Positions 46,346 through 56,751 of a stretch of 64,000 nt of DNA are shown piece by piece (the stretch's first letter is position 1; every line of letters begins with the position of its first letter). This stretch comes from Aphrophora alni. Taxonomy: Eukaryota > Arthropoda > Insecta > Hemiptera > Aphrophoridae. The notes beneath the pieces were generated by a model. The model saw only the letters and a program-made list of their open reading frames with translations, did not search any database and was not told the origin of the DNA. The position numbers and the translations under genes are program-made. The DNA lies in NCBI GenBank assembly GCA_963513935.1, contig OY740773.1, forward strand, positions 99,805,291 to 99,869,290. Reading direction: 5' to 3'.

Positions 46346-46384
46346 TCAAACAAATTTCAAAGACAAAGTCGCCATCCTCAGTAA
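46346..46384 (-). ncRNA. Hammerhead-like motif, left arm
   Basis: The minus strand reads CUGAGGA (46381-46375), stem II GGCGAC-UUU-GUCUUU, GAAAU, then UUGUU. Stem I pairs AUU with UGA-type bases over about 3 positions. Core complete, stem III altered. Confidence 0.3.
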
Positions 46385-46470
46385 TATTAACTGTAATAGC
46401 TACAATAACTAAACTATATTTTATAGGTTATAGTTTATAGTTATACTTATAGTTATAATTTAGTTATTGT

Positions 46471-46515
46471 AGCTCACTGAGGATTGCGACTTTGTAGTTG
46501 AAACACGTTTGACTA
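46471..46515 (+). ncRNA. Hammerhead-like motif, right arm
   Basis: Plus strand: CUGAGGA (46477-46483), stem II GCGAC-UUU-GUAGU with one mismatch, GAAAC, AC, triplet GUU. Stem I pairs UCA before the core with UGA after the triplet. Core complete, stems short. Confidence 0.35.
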
Positions 46516-46654
46516 AGTAAACTTCATTTTTGTAAGAACTTATGTTCGAGTTTTATTATATCTAATTAATATTATTTCACAAGTCAAGCTGAACATTTAT
46601 TTATAAAAATAGTTGCTTTAGAATATATTTGTTTAAATGCCTAGTTTTTGAGTT

Positions 46655-46890
46655 AATTAAATTAAAAAATTTTTAATGGCGGCCATTTTGAAACGAGATG
46701 GGTTACAATAATGAAACTTAACATTCCAACTGGAACTAACATCAGCAACAACGCACCCAAATATGGTTGAGTTCTATAAAGGCTTTTAAAGAATATTTTG
46801 TTGTAAAAAAAAAAAAAAAAAAAAAAAACAGATGGACAGTCGGACATCAGAACGAGATAGATTAGGCTACTCCGAAGTTTGTAGGGAGAA
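46655..46890 (-). repeat. Right copy of an inverted dispersed repeat
   Basis: Reverse-complement partner of 45575-45835, with a poly-A expansion at 46805-46828. Confidence 0.7.
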
Positions 46891-47004
46891 TTTGAGAAGA
46901 CACCGTACAGTACAGTATATATAAACCGCCCTTGGATAGGTCAATACAACCTCCATTCGATCAATCATTATTTAATGTAAAAATAATAAATTAAATTGTA
47001 TTTT

Positions 47005-47255
47005 GTAGTAAATTAACTTTATATCCAAATATAAGCCCGACAGACATTTATTAAATTGCTTTTTTGAATATTTTCCTTTGCAAGATGAACTCTGCATTAG
47101 TTCGATCAACAATATGAATGTAAATGTTTATTAGGAAAGAGAAGCCGGCATATTTCCCAAGGGTAGTTAAGGGTTGGTATTGATTTACAATATTGTTTGG
47201 ATACATATCTTGTCGTAGAGGAAAGGTTTTAGAGTCGATACAATCTTTATAGATT
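47005..47255 (+). repeat. Dispersed repeat copy, pairs with 31.37-31.59 kb
   Basis: Direct copy of 31365-31590. Lacks the short TTTCCC duplication seen in the other copy. Confidence 0.85.
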
Positions 47256-47670
47256 CGTCTACGTAAACTTTAGATTGGTGATAACTTTGTTTTCTAGAAA
47301 TAATTTTGTTTATAAATATTTTGTTTATTAAGAATTACAGTCTGTATGAGCAGTAGTTACGAGACCATAGCAACACTACATGGTACTTACAGCCCATCAC
47401 ACAATATAATACAAGCAGATTCTCTAAATGTAATGTCCAAAAGTAAAGTTTGTTAGATGGTTTTTTTGAATCTCTTAATTATGTATAGTGTTCCATAAAG
47501 TACTCAAGATCATTTCAGATGTTTTAATGTTAATACAAAGTACACTTATTACGGTTAAATATGGAACACAATATCAGACGTATGCCCTCTGCGACTCTGC
47601 TGGCACACTGTTGTCCGTCGATGACCTTCCTGCACAATTCCAATTGCTACGTCCTGTAAGGTTGATCACC

Positions 47671-48230
47671 ATGGAACGTTACACGAAAGAGCATCGCGTT
47701 GTTATTGTGAAAACATACTGTGAATGTTATGCGGAAACAGTTCGTAAATTGCTTGGCATTTTTAGACGACTAGAAGCACCAAATCTGCCAACTGTTAAGA
47801 ATTTGATTAAGATATTCGAAGAAACACTTTAATTGTTAGACGTCCCCGCACTGCCCGTTCTAATGAAAACGTCGTGGTAGGGAGAAGTATTGTCGATGTG
47901 GATCTAAGGAAATCAATCCCAACAACTGGCCATTCCAAGAAGTTAATACACTGAATTCTAAAAAAAAATTCATTTTTTTATGATTGTCTACAAAATTCAA
48001 CTGGCACAAGAACTCAAACCGTGTGACCATTTGAAGCGCTGAAAATTCGTAAGTAGGATATTGGGTAAACGAGAAACGGACTGGTATTTTTCCAAACAAA
48101 ATAATCTTTAGCTAGGAGGCACACTTCTATCTCAACGGGTACGTAAACAAACAAAATAGTCGTATTTGATGAATAGTGAAACCTCGTAACATTTACGAGA
48201 ATATTTCTGTGTTCCACTAAGTTTGTGTTT
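47671..48230 (+). pseudogene. Mariner-type transposase relic with DUF4817-like N-terminus
   Basis: Starts MERYTKEHRVVIVKTYCECY and continues AETVRKLLGIFRRLEAPNLP, TVKNLIKIFEET, a helix-turn-helix head common in insect mariner-like transposases. One frameshift near 47835 leads into RRPRTARSNENVVVGRSIVD, VDLRKSIPTTGHSKK. Later pieces are VYKIQLAQELKPCDHLKR and IIFS-stop-EAHFYLNGYVNK, where the family has IIFSDEAHF. The codon of the first catalytic Asp is now TAG. The C-terminal catalytic part is missing. Dead. Confidence 0.8.
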
Positions 48231-49165
48231 TTTCATTGTTTAATTCTTATATTTTATTTTGTTTAGTGATTATACTATTAACAAACGGGGAATGCAGCTG
48301 CGCGCAGAGTATTAGGATTGGCCAGTAACTGCGTGGGCCACCAGCATGAGTTACCTTCACTTGATCAAACTTTCATTTATTTAATTTGATATTTTAAAAT
48401 ATAATATGTAATATATTTTTATTCTACACTTCATTACAAGAAAAAATGAAATCAAACAATGTATAATTTACATTAATAGAGACCAAAATCGACAGTGTTC
48501 GCTACAAAATGAATGACAGTATGATGACTAATTAGTGTGAATAAACAACACTATTGTATACCTTTATCGAAAAATATGTACTTTATGATTTTGTACTTTA
48601 TTATATACATTGTGATAAGCTGTGTAATTAATATTTATATTTATTAAAACGGTAATATTGCCATTGACACAACTTATTTTGTGTAAATTTATCATTTGCT
48701 CTTCTAATCAACAGTAAGTAATACATACAGTAGTATAATGTTAAAAACAGCAAAAAATCCCTATTTATATTGCAAATGTAACAAATATTTTTTCTTTAAA
48801 TGAAAAAAACATATATTTCTAAGCAATAAATACACATTTAGAACTATTTAAATAATGTAAATAAAAACATTTTTGTTTTTGGGATATATTTCAGAATATT
48901 ATAGATTTTATTTTCAAATATCAAATAATATAAATTAAAATTGTATAAAGTGGAGCTCTTTAGGTGACTCATACGGGGACTTCGAGGTAGGTGACCGGAC
49001 ACCCTAATCCTCTGCGCTTGTGTGGGTGAAGCGACCCTTCCCTGCTGCATTCTTAGTTTGACAATAGTATAAGAATATTTTTATTGTTTTTTTTGTGTAT
49101 TATAATTAAATTTATCGTTTGCCGATTATAAATTTCAAACATAATTAAAACATTTGCTGTAATTT

Positions 49166-49203
<38 letters not shown>

Positions 49204-49600
49204 AAGAGAACTATAATTTCAGTCTAAAATTTAAGGCTTTTGTTTTTTAAATCCATTGTTTTTTCCATCATAATTATAAAATACAGAGTAACACAAGAAC
49301 ATATCCACACACTTTTACAGCTCATTCTACATGTAAAAATCAAGAAAAATTACATATGAATATAAGTCCGAAAATCCTTAGCTTCCCGTCTCATCCATTT
49401 TGTTTTTTTAAAGAAAAACCATTATAACTATAAAAACATATATTATATTCAGTTGAAGTTTGTTTGGTACACGAATTATTAAAGTCACTTTTTACAAGTG
49501 AACTAAAAACAAAGACTTTATTTTGTATTATTACGAAAATGGCATTCGTTTAAATTGTTTAATTTCATATACCTCAAAAACCGTTAACTTTACAAAATTA
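48231..49600. other. No gene seen; (TA)n at 49169-49200
   Basis: A+T-rich spacer. The minus frame at 48844-49050 has no motif. Confidence 0.55.
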
Positions 49601-49905
49601 AGGAATATCTATAAAAATTCGCAAATTCATATGTAATACATTCAAAATTGAGAGTGGAAAGTTAGGATTAAAGTATCTCGTCAAAGTATTCTCTTTGTTT
49701 TAAAACAAAAAACAACAATTATTTACATATAAATTGATAAAGTTAGAAGGAACAAGCGATTACAAGCTTCAAGAACAGGCGAATCTCTTCCTCATCGAAG
49801 GGTTCCTCAGACAACGTGGAAAGTAGTTTTCACTTATTATAAATTAGTTTTGTTGTATTGGTCTTTTTAATGAATTTTTGACCAGGGAGTCAAGTTACAT
49901 GTCAG
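49600..49905 (+). repeat. Partial extra copy (F0) of the big palindrome arm
   Basis: Corresponds to about 51690-51985 in arm F1, with the near-identical block AGGCGAATCTCTTCCTCATC. It breaks off just before the place where the conserved 62-codon frame starts, and a 44-bp minisatellite follows. Confidence 0.85.
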
Positions 49906-49911
49906 GATGTC

Positions 49912-50232
49912 GGCCCTGGAAGTTGTTCACATGTGGAAAGCTTCCACTCAATATTATGAACCGAAGTTGTACACATGTGAAAAGCTTCCACTCAATATTA
50001 TGACCCGAAGTTGTACACATGTGAAAAGCTTCCACTCAATATTATGACCCGAAGTTGTACACATGTGAAAAGCCTCCACTGACTATTATGAACCGAAGTT
50101 GTACACATGTGAAAAGCTTCCACTCAATATTATGAACCGAAGTTGTACACATGTGAAAAGCTTCCACTCAATATTATGACCCGAAGTTGTACACATGTGA
50201 AAAGCCTCTACTGACTATTATGACCGGACGTT
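49912..50232. repeat. 44-bp minisatellite, about 7 copies
   Basis: Unit CCGAAGTTGTACACATGTGA followed by AAAGC(T/C)TCCACT(C/G)A(A/C)TATTATGA. Copies are contiguous with no unique spacers, so it is not a CRISPR. Each unit contains the palindromes ACATGT and AAGCTT. Confidence 0.95.
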
Positions 50233-50409
50233 GTAGGGTCTTTTAACTATACAATCGAGATTTAGGACGATCGATTGGTTGGTCGGGCAAACCACGTTCT
50301 CATGCGACCCGCTTCACTGGAGTACATGAGACTCTTTGGAGTCTTGCAACATCGGGATACATTATACCAAGTAACAAAAATCACGGGCTCATCAAATGTA
50401 TGGGAATCG

Positions 50410-53385
50410 GTTGATCCAAGGGTAGCACAATAAACTTCTACTCTCTGGCTGACGCACACGAGGCTTTTATCTTTCTATGTGCATCTTTTTTATCTTATTT
50501 GATTTTCGTAAAGTGTCAAAATGATCTAGTTTACAAATAAGCTTTGATGACGGTTAACTACTCAAACTACGATAACTATTAACCCATTAGATAAATTTCA
50601 AAAACTATAATTGATTAATTTTTTCAAAAAAACAATACTTTTGGCTTAAAACAGTTTTCCCCTCGAACGATACCAAAATTAAGATATCTTTTAAGATGAC
50701 ATTAATCTCCGAGTCATGTGCTAATTACCATTATCAAATTCTCAGGCTAAACATGTAACAAAACAACAATCGCTTGAACTGAATTGATGAAGGGGCGACA
50801 AAAAGATGAGTGTCTATAAACTTTGATTTACAACTAACAAAGTTTGACGACGCCAACTAAGTTTTAGAACATAGATTTCCTTTGATGTCTCCTACTTAGC
50901 AGTATAAACTGTTTTCACTTTCCAAAATAAGGAATGAAAGTTTCACTGAACTTTCGCTTTAGGTTGTACCTTATTAAATGTCGTCCACCAATGTGAATTC
51001 CTATATAGATTTTCCACTTCAGCGACGTATATTGAGTACGAGTGTGGCAATCCCTAGGTACCATAGCTGGATTTATACCTTTGTTTATGTCGTCTTGGGT
51101 TTGATACCTGTAGGTATTTCTTTGCCAACTCTCCGACCCTGACGCTATTAGAGTTTTCGAGGGTTAGGGGTTGATATTTCACGTTTTTGTTTTTGTTTTC
51201 AAGGCGAAGATGACTGCAAGGATAATACAGAGATATTTTCATCTTCATCTTGCACAATCGCAAAAAAGTAATCAGTAGTACACTATAGGTATACAATAAA
51301 CTGTGTCGTCTAATGATAAAGTACTTGACTGACGGAGCGAATGTTTCTCTGGAACCTTCTCTTAACCTTAGAGGTTAGGTCGGGTATCTATTGTGAGTTC
51401 GCACTCAATAACCGTCTTCCCAGTCGATACCTGTTTCCCGAACTCCATAAAGCAGTAAACCGAGTACAAAATTTACTTTGTTTTGCTTTTCTCTACAAAT
51501 ATAACACCTTTTTTCACTCAATAGCTGTTATTATTTTTCACCCCGGCTTTTCTAAAGGTTGACTTGAGTAGGGGGGAATAAATGTTGTTGAGGTGTAAAT
51601 AGGAAAATATATTCCACCTTCCTCGTATATACACCTGAAACAATTTTGTTTCACCAAATGAAAGAATATATTCTTCAATAATGAATATCCATAACAATTC
51701 GTAATTTTTTATGTAATATATTCAAAATTGAGAGTGGAAAGTTATTTTTAAAATTTCTCATCTCTGAGTTCTTTTTGTTATAAAACAATTATTTACATAT
51801 AAATTGATGAAGTTAGAAGGAGCAAGCGATTACAAGCTTCAAGAACAGGCGAATCTCTTCCTCATCGAAGGGTTCCTCAGACAACGTCTAAAGTTGTTTT
51901 CACTTATTATAAATTAGTTTTGTTGTATTGGTCTTTTTAATGAAATTTTGATCAGTGAGTCAAGTTACATGTTGCAGTTGTTGCTTTTATAATGAATTTG
52001 TCTTCTGGTGATTTCTTTACCTGGAGCATTCTCCTTGGCTCAATTGGATGGACAACAATTCAAGGCAACATCATTATAAGGAGGATCCGATTTCCTTCAT
52101 CACCGAGAATACACTACCCAATAAGTTATAATGGAGTCGATGGACTGTAGACAATTCTACATTTCGTGAAGGGCAGAGAGATTCAGTTTATTTGGAAGAA
52201 TCCTTGTATGACTTGAAGTCATTAGATGTATAAGTAACCTAGGGAAGATTGGGGAAAAGATACATTCTAGTCATATACAGTGTGTTACGATCAAAAGTGA
52301 CTCACATAAATAATAGAGCGACCACGTGACGTAGAATGATACATACTCCCTAGGGGTTATCCATAGTATTGGCCTGGTAATCCCTAGGGATCCTAGCTGG
52401 ATCTACAATGGTTTTTAATGTATTTTCGTCATAACGATTTTCACTTTTTTTTGGAATTATAAATTGGAGTTTATTTAAAATCTTTCATCACACTTATTTG
52501 TCTAAAGTTAAACGCAACTCTGAGGTATAGGTTAGGTTAGGTTACAAAGTTAAATTATTTACAAAGTATGAATAGGAACTTCACAAGCACAATAATGTTG
52601 AGGTGGTGGCGAATTTGGTCAATGACATCTGGATCTAAAACTTTTTTTTTAATTATCGTAGGTTAAGTCTCTCTCTTTCATTTCTCCTATCACGGGACTA
52701 GTGACCAACTCTTGTTCTGTTCCGACCCTGACGCTATATGAGTATTAGTGGGATAGCGGTCTTCGTTCCGTGTTTATTCTTCCTTTTTTTTAAACGATGA
52801 TGAGCAAAGGGTTCGTTTTAATCCTTAACAATAGCGCCACTAATATCACTGACTCCGATGAAATACGATTAAAGGATGTAATATTGCAAATATCATTTTA
52901 TTGAGGGGAAAGTATATATAAAAGTTCTATTAGGTATTTTGTTTTATTTATTATGTTTATAATTATATTAATTATTTAAATCATTCATGTGTTTGATAAG
53001 TGTAGCATGTAAGCCGTAACTGTTGCCATTTTCTGATGCATTATCACTTGCTTCTTCATCTTCAATTTTGTCTATAGTCAACATTTTTAAATAGTCTTCT
53101 ATGTTTCATCATTCTATTTTTCTAAATGTAAATTTCGAGTATATTTTTCTTTATGGTGCATTTTAAATAAAACAATTCAAAATCTTTTGAACTCATACAT
53201 ATTAAAATAGAGGAAGTTAGAGTAGAAAAAAGTATATGTAGTTGAGGTGCGACTGGGAATAAGTATATTCCATTACTAGTAACGAAAGTGACCTTATTGT
53301 AGGTACTTTCAACACGCATGATGAAACAACAGTATCGAAAAAAAACACACAATAAGCCTAAGAAAAATAAAACCTAAAATACATT
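50410..53385 (+). repeat. Palindrome arm F1 of the tandem giant inverted repeat
   Basis: 50742-53385 is the inverted partner of 53935-56514 (R1). The whole of 50410-53215 recurs directly at 56752-59480 (F2). Contains the 62-codon frame (51962-52150, start codon lost). Two internal modules sit around CCGACCCTGACGCTAT (near 51135 and 52722), each paired with a CCTAG(G/T)...AGCTGGAT word. A GTTAGGTTAGGTTA word lies near 52535. Confidence 0.93.
51962..52150 (+). pseudogene. 62-codon conserved frame, F1 copy without ATG
   Basis: Reads KLHVAVVAFIMNLSSGDFF and on to ...YPISYNGVDGL, identical in most positions to the R1 and R2 copies. The first codon is AAG where they have ATG. Confidence 0.4.
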
Positions 53386-53934
53386 AAACAAATTAAAAAT
53401 ATAAACAAGTAATTTACTACAAAAATACCAATAATGAAATAGTTAAAAATTAAATAAGAATACAATTAACACTGATGAGAAAAAGTGAAGATAAAAACAA
53501 GGGAAGAAAAATAATACATAACAAATACTGGGGAATAAGGAAATATATATAAATTGCTTGGATTTAAAACTTAAAAAAATGAAAAGAAGAAAAGAATAGT
53601 CAAAACAAATAGCCAAAATTTACTGTTATATTTGCTTGTTTGAAAATAACCGCTGCAAATGTTTCTAACGTACCAGATACGTTATTGAAAAAGCTTCAGA
53701 CATATCAATGAACCTACTACCTAGTGAAATCTCGTGATAGATATGAAGAGGAATATAGTAAAACACTTCTAGCCGAAAGCATCAAAATTGTACAATAAAC
53801 ATCAATCTGAACTTTTACACTTTAGGTTTTTTATGTTGTTTAACTCTGTAACTCATTTATATTTTTTAAGATAATTTTGTTTGTAATAAAAGTTAAAATT
53901 ATTAATTAAAAGTTTGTATTATGAGTAATGTGAT
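53386..53934. other. Loop of the F1/R1 palindrome
   Basis: About 550 bases of unique spacer. A near-identical loop lies between F2 and R2 (about 59500-60005), which shows that the whole palindrome was duplicated as a unit. No gene seen. Confidence 0.8.
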
Positions 53935-56514
53935 ATGTTTTATTTTTCTTAGGAATATTGTGTTTTTTTCGATAATGTTGTTTCATAATTCGTGATAAAT
54001 GTACTTACGAAAAGGTCACTTTCGTTACTAGTAATGGAATATACTTATTCCCAGTCACACCTCAACCACATATACTTCTTCCTACTCTAACTTTCTTCAT
54101 AATATGTATGAGCTCAAAAGGTTTTAAATTGTTTTATTTAAAATGCACCATAAAGAAAAATATACTCGAAATTTACATTTAGAAAAATAGAATGATGAAA
54201 CATAGAAGACTATTTAAAAATGTTGACTATAGACAAAATTGAAGATGAAGAAGAAAGTGATAATGCATCAGAATATGGCAACGTTTCGGCTTACATGCTA
54301 CAATTATCGAATTCACACAAGAATGACTTAAATAAATAATATAATTATAAACAAAATAATTAACACAAAATACCTAATAGAACTTTTTTATAATTTTTTC
54401 CCTTAATGAAATGACATTTGCAATATTACACTCTATAATTGTATTTCATTGGAGTCCGTGATTTTAGTGGCGCGACTGTTAAGGATTAAAACGAACCTTA
54501 AGCTCATAGTCTTTTTTTAAAAAGGAAGAATAAACACGGAACGAAGACCGCTATCCCACTAATACTCATATAGCGTTAGGGTCGGAACAGAACAAGAGTT
54601 GGTCACTAGTCCCGTGATAGGAGAAATGAAAGAGAGAGACTTAACCTACGAAAATTTAAAAAAAAGTTGTACATCCAGATGTCATTGACCAAATTCCCCA
54701 CCATCTCAACATTATTGTGCATGTAAAGATCCTATTCATACTTTGAACCTAATTTAACTTTGTAACCTAACCTAACCTATACCTCAGAGTTGCGTTTAAC
54801 TTTAGACAAATAAGTGTGATGAAAGATTTTAAATAAACTCCAATTTATAGTTCCTAAAAAAGTGAAAATCGTTATGACGAAAATACATTAAAAACCATTG
54901 TATATCCAGCTAGGATCCCTAGGGATTACCAGGCCAATACTAAGGATAACCCCTAGGGAGTATGTATCATTCTACGTCACGTGGTCGCTCTATTATTTAT
55001 GTGAGTCACTTTCGATCGTAACACGCTGTATATGACTAGAATGTATCTTTTTCCCAATCTTACCCAGGCTACTTATACACCTAATGACTTCAAGTCATAC
55101 AAGGATTCTTCCAAATAAACTGAATCTCTCTGCCCTTTCCGAAATGTAGAATTGTCTACAGTCCATCGACTCCATTATAACTTATTGGGTAGTGTATTCT
55201 CGGTGGTGAAGGAAATCGGATCCTCCTTAGAATGATGTTGCCTTGAATTGTTGTCCATCCAATTGAGCCAAGGAGAATGCTCCAGGTAAAAAAATCACCG
55301 GAAGACAAATTCATTATAAAAGCAACAACAGCAACGCGTAACATGACTCGCTGATCAAAATTTCATTAAAATGACCAATACAACAAAACTAATTTATAAT
55401 ACGTGAAAACAACTATAGACGTTCTATGAGGAACCCTTCGATGAGGAATATATTCGCCACTTCTTGAAGTCTGTAATCACTTGCTCCTTCTAACTTTATC
55501 AATTACTATGTAAAGAATTGTTTTTTTGTTTTATAACAAAAAGAATACAGAGACGAGAAATTTTAAACCTAACTTTCCACTCTCAATTTTGAATATATTA
55601 CATAAAAAATTACGAATTTTTATGGATATTCATAATTGAAGAGTATATTCTTTCATTTGGTGAAACAAAATTGTTTCAGCTGTATGTACGAGGAAGGTGG
55701 AATATATTTTCCTATTCACCCTCAACCACATTTTCTTTCCTACTCAAGTCAACCTGTAGAACAGCCGGAGTGAAATAATAATAACAGCTATTGAGTGAAA
55801 AAAAATGTTATTTTCGTAGTGAAAAGCAAAACAAAGTAAATTTTGTACTCGACCTAATAGATACCCGACCCAACCTCTAAGGCTAAGAGAAGGTTCCAGA
55901 GAAACATTCACTCCGTTAGTCAAGTACTTTATCATTAGACAACCCAGTTTATTGTAGGCCTATAGAGTACTACTGTTTACTTTTTTTTGCGGTTGTGGAA
56001 GATAAAGATTTATATCTCTCTGTATCGTCCTTGAAGTCATCTTCGCCTTGAAAACAAAAACAAAAACGTGAAATATCAACCCCTAACCCTCGAAAACTCT
56101 AATAGCGTCAGGGTCGGAGAGTTGGCAAAGAAATACCTACAGGTATCAAACCCAAGACGACATAAACAAAGGTATAAATCCAGCTATGGTACCTAGGGAT
56201 TGCCACACTCGTACTCAATATACGTCGCTGAAGTGGAAAATCTATATAGGAATTCACATTGGTGGACGACATTTAATAAGGTACAACCTAAAGCGAAAGT
56301 TCAGTGAAACTTTCATTCCTTATTTTGGAAAGTGAAAACAGTTAATACTGCTAAGTAGGAGACATCAAAGGAAATCTATTTTCTAAAACTTAGTTGGCGT
56401 CGTCAAACTTTGTTAGTTGTAAATCAAAGTTTATAGACAATCATCATTGTGTCGCCCCTTCATCAATTCCTTTCACGCGATTTATGTTTTTGTAACACGT
56501 TTAGCCTGAGAATG
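53935..56514 (-). repeat. Palindrome arm R1
   Basis: Reverse complement of 50742-53385, diverged by scattered changes. It ends where F1 continues outward, at GCCTGAGAAT. 56515-56751 after it is unique spacer. Confidence 0.93.
55156..55344 (-). CDS. Unknown 62-residue hydrophobic protein frame, R1 copy
   Basis: ATG-initiated frame MLRVAVVAFIMNLSSGDFF ... FTWSILLGSIGW ... NIILRRIRFP ... YPISYNGVDGL. The first half is hydrophobic and could span a membrane. The second half is basic then polar. A T-rich stretch with ATCAG lies just upstream, so it may instead be a last exon. Four copies exist in the palindromes: R1 and R2 intact, F1 without ATG, F2 frame-shifted. Family not recognised. It could be decayed element coding sequence. 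Confidence 0.35.
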   Translation of the reverse strand: MLRVAVVAFIMNLSSGDFFTWSILLGSIGWTTIQGNIILRRIRFPSPPRIHYPISYNGVDGL

Positions 56515-56751
56515 TTAATACGTTCTAAATTACGCGTCATTTTTTAAAAGAACATCTATAATTTTCAATTTTTAAAATTTTTGTACATCGTACTATAATA
56601 GATCCACGGTGCTTTAATGGTTTAAAATTTAAAGTCAAACTAAGATTTATTTTTAGGAAACACGTGCTTCACTTACTAATTTGTACGGCAGATAAGCTAG
56701 CTGAAATCTACTATAATTTTATTAAGCAGGTTTTTATCTGTTGATTGATTG

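Larger units (their letters stand above)
46297..46563. mobile_element. Fold-back element with two facing hammerhead-like motifs
   Basis: Terminal inverted repeats of about 55 bases: GATAGAATAAAACTCGAACA ... AGTTTACTTAGTCAAAC on the left faces GTTTGACTAAGTAAACTTC ... TGTTCGAGTTTTATTATATC on the right. The arms hold hammerhead-like cores pointing outward in opposite strands. The central 90 bases repeat TTATAGTTATA words. The right arm matches 12830-12890. No coding capacity, so it is non-autonomous. Confidence 0.75.

Noticed and set aside
49912..50232. CRISPR-like repeat array
   Set aside because: Units are contiguous with no unique spacers and the context is eukaryotic. The 9879-10336 array is rejected for the same reason.
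52530..52550. GTTAGGTTAGGTT as telomeric (TTAGG)n
   Set aside because: Only about two units, with no array, and the same word occurs in unrelated insect intergenic DNA. The inverted copies at 54765, 58808 and 60850 are part of the palindrome arms.
55744..55935. 63-codon frame repeated on the plus strand at 57655-57846
   Set aside because: It recurs only because the palindrome arms are duplicated. It contains a less conserved, low-complexity product and is damaged in the other copies, so I do not call it a gene.
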